Assembly (NCBI GenBank): GCA_963702105.1
Contig: OY969712.1
Location: 2,976,001-3,040,000 of the forward strand
Length of the DNA stretch: 64,000 nt
From: ZC4RG20 sp963702105
Lineage (GTDB): Bacteria > Pseudomonadota > Gammaproteobacteria > Steroidobacterales > Rariloculaceae
Direction: 5' to 3'
Below, one piece after another: positions 29,453 through 38,006 of the stretch (positions are counted from its first letter, which is position 1; each line of letters starts with the position of its first letter). The notes under the pieces are model-generated. The model was not told the DNA's origin, ran no database searches, and saw nothing but the letters and a program-made list of their open reading frames with translations. The position numbers and the translations under genes are program-made.

Positions 29453-30824
29453 ATGCCCTCCACCACCTCGGCAGCCCCCTCGGACCCCTCTCTGCGCACC
29501 CACCGTCTGCGCGCCGTCGTCGCGAGCACGGTGGGCACGACGATCGAGTGGTACGACTTCTTTCTCTATGGGACCGCCGCGGCGCTGGTTTTTCCGGACG
29601 TTCTTCTTTCCGAACAGCACGCCGCTCCGGGGCGTGCTGCTGGCGTTCGCGACGCAGTTCGTCGGCTTCGCGGCGCGCCCGATCGGCGCCGTCATCTTCG
29701 GCCACTACGGCGACCGCATCGGCCGCAAGGCTACGCTGATCTCGACGCTCATGCTCATGGGGATCGCAACGGCGCTCATGGGCATCCTCCCGGGCTACGG
29801 CTCGATCGGCGTCGCCGCGCCGCTGCTGCTCGTCGTGCTGCGTGTGCTGCAGGGCATCGGCGTCGGCGGCGAATGGGGCGGCTCGGTGCTGCTCTCGATG
29901 GAATGGGGAACGCAGCGGCGCCGCGGGCTCATGGCCAGCTGGCCGCAGATCGGCGTGCCGCTCGGGCTGCTGCTCTCGACCGGCATGGTCCGGCTCTTCA
30001 CGGCCGTCGCGGGCGTCGGCTTCGCGAGCTGGGGGTGGCGCGTACCGTTCCTGGCGAGCTTCGTGCTCATCGGCATCGGGCTTTACGTCCGGCTCAAGGT
30101 CCTCGAAAGCCCGGCCTTCGATCAGCTCAAGCGTGAGAAGGCCGTCGTCAGGCTGCCTGTGTGGCAGGTTCTCAAGGAGCAGCCCCTCGAGGTCGTCACG
30201 TCGGCCTTCGTGCGGATGTCGGAACAGGCACCCTTCTACATCTTCGTCACGTTCGTGCTGACGTACGGCACCGAGCACCTCGGGCTCTCCAGGGGTTCGC
30301 TGCTGACCGACACGCTCGTCGCGGCAACGCTCGGCTTGTTCCTGGTGCCGCTGTTCGGGCACCTTTCGGACGTGATCGGCCGGCGCCTCATGTACGGCAT
30401 CGGCATCGTCGGCCTGGCCCTCTACGCCTTCCCCTACTTCGGCCTGCTGAACACGAAGGCGTCCGCGCTCGTGCTGCTCGCCATCGTCGTCTCGCTCGTG
30501 TTCCATGCCATGCAATACGGCCCACAGGCGGCGCTCATCGCCGAAAGCTTCGGGCCCTCGACGCGCTACAGCGGGGCCGGGCTCGGCTATCAGCTCGCAT
30601 CCGTGATCGCGGGAGGCCCCGCACCGCTGATCGCGACGGCGATCCTGAGCTCTACCGCGTCGAGCACGTGGATCAGCGTCTATCTGGTCGGCTGCTGCGT
30701 GCTGGCCATGGCCGCGCTGATTCTCATGCCGCACCGCCAAACGACCGCGGCGCCCTCGCGGTTCGACGAAGCCGCGGACCGGGGGCCCATCTCGGATGCC
30801 GAGGTGGAAACCGCCGGGGCGTAG
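29453..30824 (+). pseudogene. MFS transporter of the metabolite:H+ symporter (MHS) type, frameshifted
   Basis: The N-terminus starts at ATG 29453 after CAGGAG and reads VVASTVGTTIEWYDFFLYGTAAALVF, the normal first helix of MHS transporters. After a T5 run at 29589-29593 the correct continuation (TFFFPNSTPLRGVLLAF, then GHYGDRIGRKATL) is in the next frame and runs to 30824. Removing one T restores a continuous protein of about 456 residues with 12 helices. As given, the protein is broken; a homopolymer sequencing error is as likely as a true mutation. Relatives carry osmolytes, shikimate, citrate or aromatic acids. Confidence 0.85.
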
Positions 30825-30911
30825 GGCGCGCGGCGCAAACGACATATGCGGCGCGTGCGGCCGTGCTAGCCGACCCGCGGACATGCCGCTCGGCTTCTGC
30901 CCACGTGAGAG

Positions 30912-30935
30912 CCCCGCTGCCGCCGGAAAGCGGGG
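30912..30935. terminator. GC-rich hairpin between convergent genes
   Basis: CCCCGCT at 30912-30918 pairs with AGCGGGG at 30929-30935 around a 10-base loop. It sits between the convergent MFS and quinohemoprotein genes. No T tract follows, so it is at most a candidate terminator. Confidence 0.4.
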
Positions 30936-30955
30936 CGGAGATATCCGCGGCAGCT

Positions 30956-33130
30956 CTACTTCTGCTTCACGGGCCTCGTGAAGTTCGGCTGCCAGTCCTC
31001 CTGGGCGCGCGAAATCAGATACGCATGGATGGCCGCGGCCTGATCGCGGCTCAGCCGGTCGCCGAAGCTCGGCATGCCGGCCTTCGCGTGTGTCCCGGCC
31101 AGCACGATGTCGAAGAACGCGTCATGCGTCTCCTTCGTCATATGCCGCAGATCCTTCGCGCCGCCGATCGCGTTCGGGCCGTGGCAGGTCTGGCAGTTCG
31201 CCGCGTAGAGCGTTGAGCCCTTCTCGACGTCCTCCGGCGACTCCTGCACGGCCGGCGGTGCCGGAATCGCGGACGAGGGGGTCGCGGGAGGCAGCTCGAC
31301 GCCCTTGGCGTCGAGCGTGAACACCATGAGACGCGCAGGCGCATAGCTGAACGCGCTGCCGTCGGGATTGGTGAGGTTCGAGACGATGGCGCTGTTCCAG
31401 CCGACGTTGACTGCGATGTATTGCTTGCCGTCGACCGTATACGTCATCGGCCCGGCGACGGGCACGCTCTCGACCGGCATCTCCCAAAGCTTCTTGCCGT
31501 TGTCCGCCCGATAAACGGCGAGCGTCTTGTCGATCGTGCCCTCGACGAGCAGGTTGTCGGCCGTAACGAGCGTGCCGCCATTGCCGGCATGCGGGTACGG
31601 AATGCGGAACGCCTCCTTCTGCCGCACCGGGTCCCAGGCCAGCATGTAGCCCTTCTCGCGGCGCGCGGCCTCGGCGTTGAGCTTCTTCCTGAGCTCGGGA
31701 TAGTTGTTGGTCGCAGCGTTCAGCGTCGTGCGGCCCAGCACGAACTTGAACTGATCGTCGGGCACGACGGACTCGACCATCCACCCTTCCATGAGCGGAA
31801 TGTAGACGAGCCCGGTCAGCGGACTGAAGGACATCGGGTTCCAGCTGTGGCCGCCGCCGTAACCCGGCGTCATGAGGTGCGGCTTCTGCTTGACGTACGC
31901 GTCCGGATTGATGACGGGCCGACCCGTCTTCATGTCGATACGCGAGGCCCACGTGTTCGGGATGTAGTTCTTTGCCGAAAGCAGCTTTCCCGTCTCGCGG
32001 TCGAGCACGTAGAAGAACCCGTCCTTCGGCGCCTGCATGATGACCTTGCGAAGACGGCCGCCGATCTCGAGGTCGGCCTGGATGAGCGGCGCCGTGCAGT
32101 CGTAGTCCCACTCTTCGGCCGGGATTTCCTGATAGTGCCAGCGGTAGTGCCCCGTGCGCGCGTCTACGGCGACGATCGAGCACAGAAACAGGTTGTCGCC
32201 GCCGCCCGGGCTGCGGAACTTGGCCGGGTGCGGCGAGCCGTTGCCCGTGCCGAAGTAGACGAGATTCAGCGCGGGGTCATAGGCGATGGCGTCCCAGTCG
32301 TTGCCGCCGCCGCCGAGCTTCCACCACTCGCCGCTCCAGGTCTTGGCCGCCATCGGCATGATCGAATCCGACGCCGCGCCCTCGGGCATTTTTTTCGGGT
32401 CGCCCGGCACGATGTAGAACTTCCAGGCGAGCTTGCCGGTATCGGCATCCCAAGCGGACATGTAGCCGCGCGAGCCGAAGTCGCCCCCGCCGTTGCCGAT
32501 CACGACCTTGCCGTCGGCGATGCGCGGCGCGCCCGTGATGGAGAGCGGCTGGCCCGGATCCTTCGTATCCGCGGACCACACTTCTTTGCCGGTCCGCGCG
32601 TCGAGCGCGATGAGCCGGCCGTCCAGCGCGCCGAGAATGATCTTGCCGTGCCAGGCCGCAAGCCCGCGGCTCACGGGCCCGCAACACGCGATGCGCGCGT
32701 ACGCCGCCGGCACCTTCGGGTCATAGGTCCAGAGCACCTTGCCCGTGACGGCGTCGTAGGCGGTCACGATGCTCCAGGCGGAGACGTTGTAGAGGACGCC
32801 GTCGATCATGAGCGGCGTCGCCTCGACGCCGCGGTAGGTATTGAGATCGGCATACCAGGCAAGACCCAACCGGTGGACGTTCTCGGCGTCGATCTGCGTG
32901 AGCGGACTGAAGCGCTGCTCGCTCCAAGTGCGCCCGACCGTCATCCACTCCCCGGGCTCCTCGTCCGCCCGCTCGAGCCGGGCTTGGTCGACGGCCGCCG
33001 GTCCCGTGTTCTCGCCGGCGACTGCGGTTTGGCCGAGGCTTCCGGCCGGCCCGAAAGCGGGCCCGAAGGCCGGACCCAAACACAGACCGAGCGCCAAGCC
33101 CAGAATCGAAACATATCTCCGCCCAGACAT
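30956..33130 (-). CDS. PQQ-dependent quinohemoprotein alcohol dehydrogenase
   Basis: The 724-residue periplasmic enzyme has a signal peptide (residues 6-40), an eight-bladed PQQ propeller and a C-terminal cytochrome c domain (C646-Q-T-C649-H650). The adjacent-Cys pair C149-C150 (ARIACCGP) is the family's PQQ-stacking disulfide. The probable catalytic Asp342 sits in EEWDYDCT, and Asp344 two residues later is the position associated with lanthanide rather than calcium use in XoxF- and PedH-type enzymes. I chose the ATG at 33128-33130 behind GGGGGAGAGG, since the upstream open frame lacks a start with a good site. It is divergent from a soluble PQQ sugar dehydrogenase, so both need imported or locally made PQQ. 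Confidence 0.9.
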   Translation of the reverse strand: MSGRRYVSILGLALGLCLGPAFGPAFGPAGSLGQTAVAGENTGPAAVDQARLERADEEPGEWMTVGRTWSEQRFSPLTQIDAENVHRLGLAWYADLNTYRGVEATPLMIDGVLYNVSAWSIVTAYDAVTGKVLWTYDPKVPAAYARIACCGPVSRGLAAWHGKIILGALDGRLIALDARTGKEVWSADTKDPGQPLSITGAPRIADGKVVIGNGGGDFGSRGYMSAWDADTGKLAWKFYIVPGDPKKMPEGAASDSIMPMAAKTWSGEWWKLGGGGNDWDAIAYDPALNLVYFGTGNGSPHPAKFRSPGGGDNLFLCSIVAVDARTGHYRWHYQEIPAEEWDYDCTAPLIQADLEIGGRLRKVIMQAPKDGFFYVLDRETGKLLSAKNYIPNTWASRIDMKTGRPVINPDAYVKQKPHLMTPGYGGGHSWNPMSFSPLTGLVYIPLMEGWMVESVVPDDQFKFVLGRTTLNAATNNYPELRKKLNAEAARREKGYMLAWDPVRQKEAFRIPYPHAGNGGTLVTADNLLVEGTIDKTLAVYRADNGKKLWEMPVESVPVAGPMTYTVDGKQYIAVNVGWNSAIVSNLTNPDGSAFSYAPARLMVFTLDAKGVELPPATPSSAIPAPPAVQESPEDVEKGSTLYAANCQTCHGPNAIGGAKDLRHMTKETHDAFFDIVLAGTHAKAGMPSFGDRLSRDQAAAIHAYLISRAQEDWQPNFTRPVKQK

Positions 33131-33254
33131 CCGCCTCTCCCCCATTCCCGGTCGCGGTATTCTGACCGAACTCGAGCCGAAACGCCCGGATGGTCGGCCT
33201 TGCCGGTGCGGCGGTAAGATGACCCGAGACGATAACGACAATCAGGGGGGAATC

Positions 33255-34463
33255 ATGCGTAAGCTCTACGAAGCCGCCGCGCTCGGCGTGGCCGGTCTTC
33301 TCGCCCTTCCGCTCTCCGCGCAGCAGAAGGTGCCGTTTCGCAACGGCATCCCGATCGCGCCTTCGGGGCTCACGATTCCGCCCTTGCCGGATCACCCCGT
33401 CACCTACCATACGGCCGAAGGGCAGGACATCCGCGTCGTCGTCGTGGCCCGCGGCCTCGCCCACCCCTGGAGCCTCGCGTTTCTGCCCGGCGGCGACATG
33501 CTCGTGACCGAGCGTCCCGGACGCCTGCGAATGCTGCGCGGCGGGGTACTGCAGCCTGAACCCGTCGCCGGTGTCCCGGCCGTGCGCGCCGTAGGCCTAT
33601 CGGGCCTCTTCAACGTCGTCCTGCACCCGAAATTTTCCGATAACCGTTACGTTTATCTGAGCTACAACAAGCCGCGCGGCGAAAGCGGTTCGGTGCTCGC
33701 GGTCGCCCGCGGCGTCTGGAACGGCACCGCGCTGACGAACGTCCGGGACATCTTTGTCGCGGACGAAAGCACGAGCGGCAACTCGCGGCTCGTCTTCGGC
33801 CCGGACGGCATGCTCTACGTGAGCACGTTCGGGGGCATGGCCGATGCCGCCCAGGACCCGAGCACCGACGCGGGCAAGGTGCTGCGCCTGCATGATGACG
33901 GCACGGTCCCTGACGACAATCCGTTCGCCAAAACGGGCTATCGGCCGGAGATCTATACGCTCGGCCACCGCAGCCCGCTCGGGCTGGCCGTCCATCCCGG
34001 CACGGGCGAGATCTGGGAGCTCGAGATGGGCCCGAACGGCGGCGACGAGCTCAACGTCCTGCACGCCGGCGCCAATTACGGCTGGCCGCGCGTGAGCCTG
34101 GGCCGCGCCTATCCCGGCCCATGGCAGTCCAAGCACTTCTCCGAGCCCGGCTTCGAGGACCCCGTCGTCTACTGGACGCCGTCGATCTCGACCTCGGGGC
34201 TCGCGTTTTATACGGGCGACCGGCTGCCCAAATGGAAAGGCGACGCCTTCGTGGGCGGAATGCGCTACGGCGAGATCCCGGGCACGGGCCAGCTGCAGCG
34301 GATCCTGTTCAACGAGAAGATGGAAGAGCTGCGCCGCGAGCCGCTGCTCGTGGACCTGCATCAGCGCATCCGCGACGTGCGGCAGGGGCCGGATGGCTTG
34401 CTGTATCTGCTGACCGACGATCCGAAGGATGGGGCCGTGCTGAGGATCGAGCCGGCGGACTGA
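33255..34463 (+). CDS. PQQ-dependent sugar dehydrogenase (soluble GDH/YliI-like)
   Basis: This 402-residue protein, exported by a signal peptide (residues 1-22), forms the six-bladed propeller of soluble aldose dehydrogenases. Motifs include VARGLAHPWSLAFLPGGDMLVTER (in two overlapping blocks), GHRSPLGLAVHPGTGEIWELE, MGPNGGDELNVLHAGANYGWP, and GLAFYTGDRLPKWKGDAFVGG. The His in GLAHPW and the R/GG loop fit the active site and PQQ site. The ATG follows a G6 run typical of strong ribosome-binding sites here. Its end lies against a paired palindromic repeat. Confidence 0.92.
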   Translation: MRKLYEAAALGVAGLLALPLSAQQKVPFRNGIPIAPSGLTIPPLPDHPVTYHTAEGQDIRVVVVARGLAHPWSLAFLPGGDMLVTERPGRLRMLRGGVLQPEPVAGVPAVRAVGLSGLFNVVLHPKFSDNRYVYLSYNKPRGESGSVLAVARGVWNGTALTNVRDIFVADESTSGNSRLVFGPDGMLYVSTFGGMADAAQDPSTDAGKVLRLHDDGTVPDDNPFAKTGYRPEIYTLGHRSPLGLAVHPGTGEIWELEMGPNGGDELNVLHAGANYGWPRVSLGRAYPGPWQSKHFSEPGFEDPVVYWTPSISTSGLAFYTGDRLPKWKGDAFVGGMRYGEIPGTGQLQRILFNEKMEELRREPLLVDLHQRIRDVRQGPDGLLYLLTDDPKDGAVLRIEPAD

Positions 34464-34464
34464 G

Positions 34465-34557
34465 CGAAAAAAGGGGTCAGAGCCCTTTTTTCGCCCCGAT
34501 GCCGGCGAGAGTACCGAAGGCAATTCCGGCGAAAAAAGGGGCTCTGACCCCTTTATT
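34465..34557. repeat. Paired inverted palindromic repeat (REPIN-like), copy 2
   Basis: The left arm is 34465-34495 and the inverse right arm 34528-34557, with 32 bases between. The core is the same AAAGGGGTCAGAGCCCTTT as at 27.3 kb, with six-base A/T flanks. It starts 2 bases after the sugar dehydrogenase stop, and its right arm overlaps the last codon of the convergent hydrolase gene, which is consistent with use as a two-way transcription end. Confidence 0.9.
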
Positions 34558-36031
34558 AGGGCGGCAGCAGCGCCGGCCGGTCCTTCGGCAGATGCTGGTC
34601 GATGGCCGTGAGGACCATGCCGACCATGACGTAGTCGCCCATGACCGTCACGAGCTCCACGGTGCCGGTCCGGCCGAAGCGCTGCACGGCTTCGTCGAAC
34701 AGGTTCGAATCGACCTGGTGCTGGCGCATGAGCTGGCGGCCGAGCTTGATGATCAGGGTCTCCTCGGGGGGCAGGCCTACGGGCTCGCGGTCGTATCTTA
34801 TGGTGTCCACGACGGCTTGCGGCGCGCCGAAACGCAGCGCCGCGGGCTCGTGGGCCGAGTACTCGTACTGCTGATGGATCTCGCGCGTCGCGACGAGGAT
34901 CGCGACTTCGGTCAGGCGCGGGCTCAGCTTGCCGTGATAACGCAGAAAGCCGTTGAGATCGCTGAACGCTGCCGCGATCTTCGGGCTGTAGAGCGAGACG
35001 GCGACCGGGCCCGTCGTCGGCGCCGGACCGTCGCCGACGATGCGGTCGTAGACGGCCTTGCCCTCGGCGTCGAGATCCGCCCGCGTGAGCGGCGGAAGCC
35101 GGGTCAGGGAAACCGGGTTGATGTCGAATCCCTTCGAGCGAACGTCCCAATCGGGGTTCGTGCAGAGGCCGCAGTCCTTGCCGACGAACATCGAGGCGGC
35201 CTTCCGGTCCCCTTTGAATTGCCACATGAGCCAGCTCGAGGCGACGTTCGCGAACTCGCCGCCGCCCGGATGGAATACCGTCGCGGTATGGCCCGCGTTG
35301 TGGCGCGAGCCGTAGAACGCCGGCACATTGCCGATCATCTCGAAGGTCGCGGCCGAAGTGGCCATCATGAAGTCGCGTTTACCGCCGTTCACGAGCAGCA
35401 CCGGGCCGTGCAGCTTCGGCAGCGCCGCGGCCGTCGGGAACCGCGAGGCCGTGCCGTCGGGGTTCGCGGGCTGGACGCCCGAGTTGAAGACGCCGATCGT
35501 CGCGACGCGCGGATCGGCGCCGAGGGCGATCGAGAGGAAGCCGCCGCAGGACTGGCCCATGACGGCGACCTTGTCCGTCGCGATCTTCCCCTGCAGAGGC
35601 GAGCCCGCGCGGACGTTTTCCTTGTCTGCCCAATCGACGGCGGCCCGCAGATCGTCCGCCGTCGCCTGGCGCCGCGCTTCGCCCGGCTGCGCGGCCGTGC
35701 CGAGGACGAGGATGCCGTGCGAGGCGATCGTGCTCAGGAAGCCGGAGTACCGAGTGCTGTCGATGGCGCAGCCGCCGTTGCCCCATACCAATACGGGCAG
35801 CGTATCGCGGGCGGGGAAAGCGGCGAGATCGGCGGGCCGAAACACGACGTGTCCCGGCGAGCCGAACGCCGCTTCGGAGGCGACCTCGTACGGGCCCGGC
35901 TCCGCGCGCGGGGCGCCCTCGAGGGGCAGCGAGGTCGCAATCATCTCGGGCGTGATGCGCGGCGGCTGCGCCACGCCGATGCCGCTGAGCACGAGCAGGC
36001 CAGCAGCGAAGAATATCGATGCCTTGGACAT
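34556..36031 (-). CDS. Alpha/beta hydrolase fused to a carboxymuconolactone-decarboxylase-like domain
   Basis: This 491-residue exported protein has two domains. After a signal peptide (residues 1-21) comes an alpha/beta hydrolase with nucleophile Ser161 in VMGQSCGGF and a candidate His248 in HNAGHTATVF. From about residue 312 a CMD/AhpD-like domain follows (LTRADLDAEGKAVYDRIVGDG, LSPRLTEVAILVATREI, QYEYSAHEPAALRFG). The second domain lacks an obvious CxxC pair, as in the CMD subgroup without peroxidase cysteines. The stop codon lies inside the palindromic repeat. The combination suggests sequential action on a lactone or ester, but the substrate is unknown. The frame stays open upstream as far as 38254, which is coincidental. 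Confidence 0.83.
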   Translation of the reverse strand: MSKASIFFAAGLLVLSGIGVAQPPRITPEMIATSLPLEGAPRAEPGPYEVASEAAFGSPGHVVFRPADLAAFPARDTLPVLVWGNGGCAIDSTRYSGFLSTIASHGILVLGTAAQPGEARRQATADDLRAAVDWADKENVRAGSPLQGKIATDKVAVMGQSCGGFLSIALGADPRVATIGVFNSGVQPANPDGTASRFPTAAALPKLHGPVLLVNGGKRDFMMATSAATFEMIGNVPAFYGSRHNAGHTATVFHPGGGEFANVASSWLMWQFKGDRKAASMFVGKDCGLCTNPDWDVRSKGFDINPVSLTRLPPLTRADLDAEGKAVYDRIVGDGPAPTTGPVAVSLYSPKIAAAFSDLNGFLRYHGKLSPRLTEVAILVATREIHQQYEYSAHEPAALRFGAPQAVVDTIRYDREPVGLPPEETLIIKLGRQLMRQHQVDSNLFDEAVQRFGRTGTVELVTVMGDYVMVGMVLTAIDQHLPKDRPALLPP

Positions 36032-36187
36032 GTCGGTCCCCCTCCCCAGGTAGCGCCGAACAGGGACATCGTCTCCCGGAGGTCGTCCCGAGCGCAATAG
36101 CGGCACGCCGCGCACGGGCCGCGCCCGCTCGTCCGCGAACCCCTCGGTCTCTAAACTAGCGCTCAAGAGCCAGGAGGAACCCTCGCC

Positions 36188-36802
36188 GTGACTTCCCTTT
36201 TCGAGCGCATCGCTGCCGGAGACGGTACCGCGCTCAAGGAATGCATGGATCGTCACGGCAGCCTGGTCTGGTCGCTCGCACGGCGTTGGAGCGCGAGCGT
36301 CGCCGACGCCGAAGACGCCGTCCAGGAGGTCTTCCTCGAGCTTTGGAAATGCGCCGGGCGCTTCGACGCCGCCGCGGGCTCGGAGGCCGCGTTCGTCGCG
36401 ACGATCGCGCGGCGGCGCCTCATCGACCGCCTGCGCGCCGCGCGGCGCCGGCCGCCGAGCGAGGAGCTCGACGAGTCGGCCTTCGCCCTGGAGACGGCCG
36501 AGGTCGAAGCCGCCGCCGAGGCTCAGGCACGGCTCGAATCGGCCGCCGCCGCGCTCGGCACCCTCGACGCCGGCCAGCGCGAGGTCCTGCTCATGGGGCT
36601 TGTCGAGGGCATGAGCCATTCGGAGATCGCGCTCGCGACGGGGAAGCCCCTGGGCACCGTCAAGACCCAGATTCGGCGGGGGCTCATGCGGGTCCGCGCC
36701 GTCCTGGCCGCCCGTGAAGGCGGCGGCAGCCCGCGCGGCGAAGGCGGCGGCAGCCCGCGCGGCGAAGGCGGCGGCAGCCCGCACGGCGAAGGCGGCGACT
36801 GA
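36188..36802 (+). CDS. ECF-like RNA polymerase sigma factor with repetitive C-terminal tail
   Basis: This 204-residue sigma-70-family protein has region 2 at about residues 20-95 (LARRWSASVADAEDAVQEVFLELW) and region 4 at about residues 135-185 (EVLLMGLVEGMSHSEIALATGKPLGTVK, in two parts). The last 18 or so residues are G-E-G-G-G-S-P-R repeats encoded by a 24-bp tandem repeat. The start is GTG 36188-36190 with AGGAGG upstream. It ends 26 bases from the convergent B12-binding protein gene and lies 1.2 kb from the carotenoid operon, so it is a good candidate for its dedicated sigma factor. No anti-sigma gene is adjacent unless the B12 protein plays that part. Confidence 0.87.
   Translation: MTSLFERIAAGDGTALKECMDRHGSLVWSLARRWSASVADAEDAVQEVFLELWKCAGRFDAAAGSEAAFVATIARRRLIDRLRAARRRPPSEELDESAFALETAEVEAAAEAQARLESAAAALGTLDAGQREVLLMGLVEGMSHSEIALATGKPLGTVKTQIRRGLMRVRAVLAAREGGGSPRGEGGGSPRGEGGGSPHGEGGD
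36716..36799 (+). repeat. 24-bp in-frame tandem repeat in the sigma factor tail
   Basis: About three and a half copies of a 24-base unit (36716-36739, 36740-36763, 36764-36787, partial 36788-36799) encode repeats of GEGGGSPR. The unit length is a multiple of three, so copy-number changes would keep the frame. The third copy has CAC in place of CGC. Confidence 0.9.
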
Positions 36803-36828
36803 GCCGCGCCGAGCCGTGCCGAGCTCGC

Positions 36829-37888
36829 TCAGCGCTCGTGCACGAGCGAGGCGCCGACAGCGACGGCTTTGGCGACCGACGCCGAGTAGCCGTCTGCACC
36901 GAGCTGCCGCCAAAGGTCGGGCACCTCGTCGAAGGCGGCCCCGCCGACGAGGATCTTGACGTCCGGCCGCGCCTGCTTCGCCGCCGCGACGGCTTTGGCG
37001 GCTTCGCCGAGCTGCGTGGTCAGAGTCACGCCGATGGCGACGAGTTCGAACGTCGAAGAGCTCGACGCCGCGCGCGATCTCGGCGGCCGGCACGGAAGCG
37101 CCGAGGAACAGGGTCCGCCACCCCGCGAGGCGGAACAGGTCGGCGACGACGCGCACGCCGATATCGTGCGCGTTGCTCGAGACTGCCGCCGCGAGCACGC
37201 CGCGGCCCGCCGACGCGAGCGGAACGAAGCGGTCGGCGATCACGGCCATGAGGCGCTGTGTCGTCTCGCTGACGATCCGCTCCTCCGCCACGCTGACCTC
37301 GCCCACGTGCCAAAGGCGCCCGATTTCGCGCTCGGCGGCGGCCAGCACGTGAACGTAGGCGTCCGCGGCCGAGAGCGCGCCCTGACCGAGCGCGCGGAGC
37401 ACGCCGGCCATGCCGCGATCCGGCTGGCCCTCTAGGCAAGCCTCGAGATAGGCCGCCGCGAGGTGCGCGTCGCGGCTGCCGGCCTCGAGCCCCGCCGCGG
37501 CCGGCGGCGGCGCCGCGGCCAAACGCGCGATGGCCTGCCGCACGGGGATGCGCGCCACCTTGCGCAAAGTCTCGGGCAGCTCGGCTTCGAGCACGGTATC
37601 GAGGGCGCGCAGGGCGGCCTGAAGCTCCGACTCTTCGGCACCCCTCGCCCACAGCGCCTGCCGCAGCCAATCCACGCGGGACGTGAACAACGCGGGCTCG
37701 CCGGCCCGCACGGCCGCGGCGAGCTCGAGCACCCGCTGCACGAACCACGCGCGGCGCTCGGCGCCCAGGCCTGCACCCTGCGCCGCCGCTTGCGGGAGGC
37801 GGAGCTCGAGCTCCGCGAGCGCAGCCGACGCGTAACCCCAGGCGCTGACCTCGAGCATCTCCGCCGCGGCGGCACTCGACTTCGTCAT
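36829..37888 (-). pseudogene. B12-binding, CarH-like photoreceptor-type protein without HTH domain, frameshifted
   Basis: From ATG 37886-37888 the first frame gives about 280 residues. These are an N-terminal helical region of unknown type (1-135), a four-helix cap domain (140-225), and the start of a Rossmann B12-binding domain. The cap has W193-H194 and E203, matching the W-x9-E(H) motif of CarH/LitR; the last His is Arg204. The B12 loop reads S-S-N239-A-H241-D-I-G, with His241 as lower ligand and Asn in place of the usual Asp/Glu. Near 37048 one extra base shifts the frame; the rest (VAIGVTLTTQLGEAAKAV, ILVGGAAFDEVPDLW) continues in another frame to 36829. The corrected protein would have about 352 residues. 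No MerR-type DNA-binding domain is present. Confidence 0.85.
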
Positions 37889-37933
37889 CGCTCGGCCCTC
37901 CTCGCCGTCCTCGATGTCCGTCTCGCCCGCGAA

Positions 37934-37983
37934 GTGTACACGCAGGCGTGAATCCATTCGTCGGCCGCCGTCGAATCGGATTC
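37934..37983. promoter_or_regulatory. Candidate operator/promoter dyads between B12 regulator and carotenoid operon
   Basis: The 118-base divergent region holds an 8-base perfect palindrome GTGTACAC (37934-37941). It also holds a near-perfect inverted repeat: AATCCATTCG (37951-37960) against CGAATCGGATT (37972-37982). The right arm overlaps a second dyad GAATC-G-GATTC (37973-37983). These are the best candidates for control sites of the carotenoid operon; no protein has been matched to them. Confidence 0.45.
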
Positions 37984-38006
37984 GCGTACGGGCTGCGGGC
38001 AGGGAT

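Noticed and set aside
28901..30136. Separate 411-codon protein spanning the MFS N-terminus
   Set aside because: Only the segment 29453 to about 29590 is real transporter sequence; the rest of the frame is the shadow created by the frameshift.
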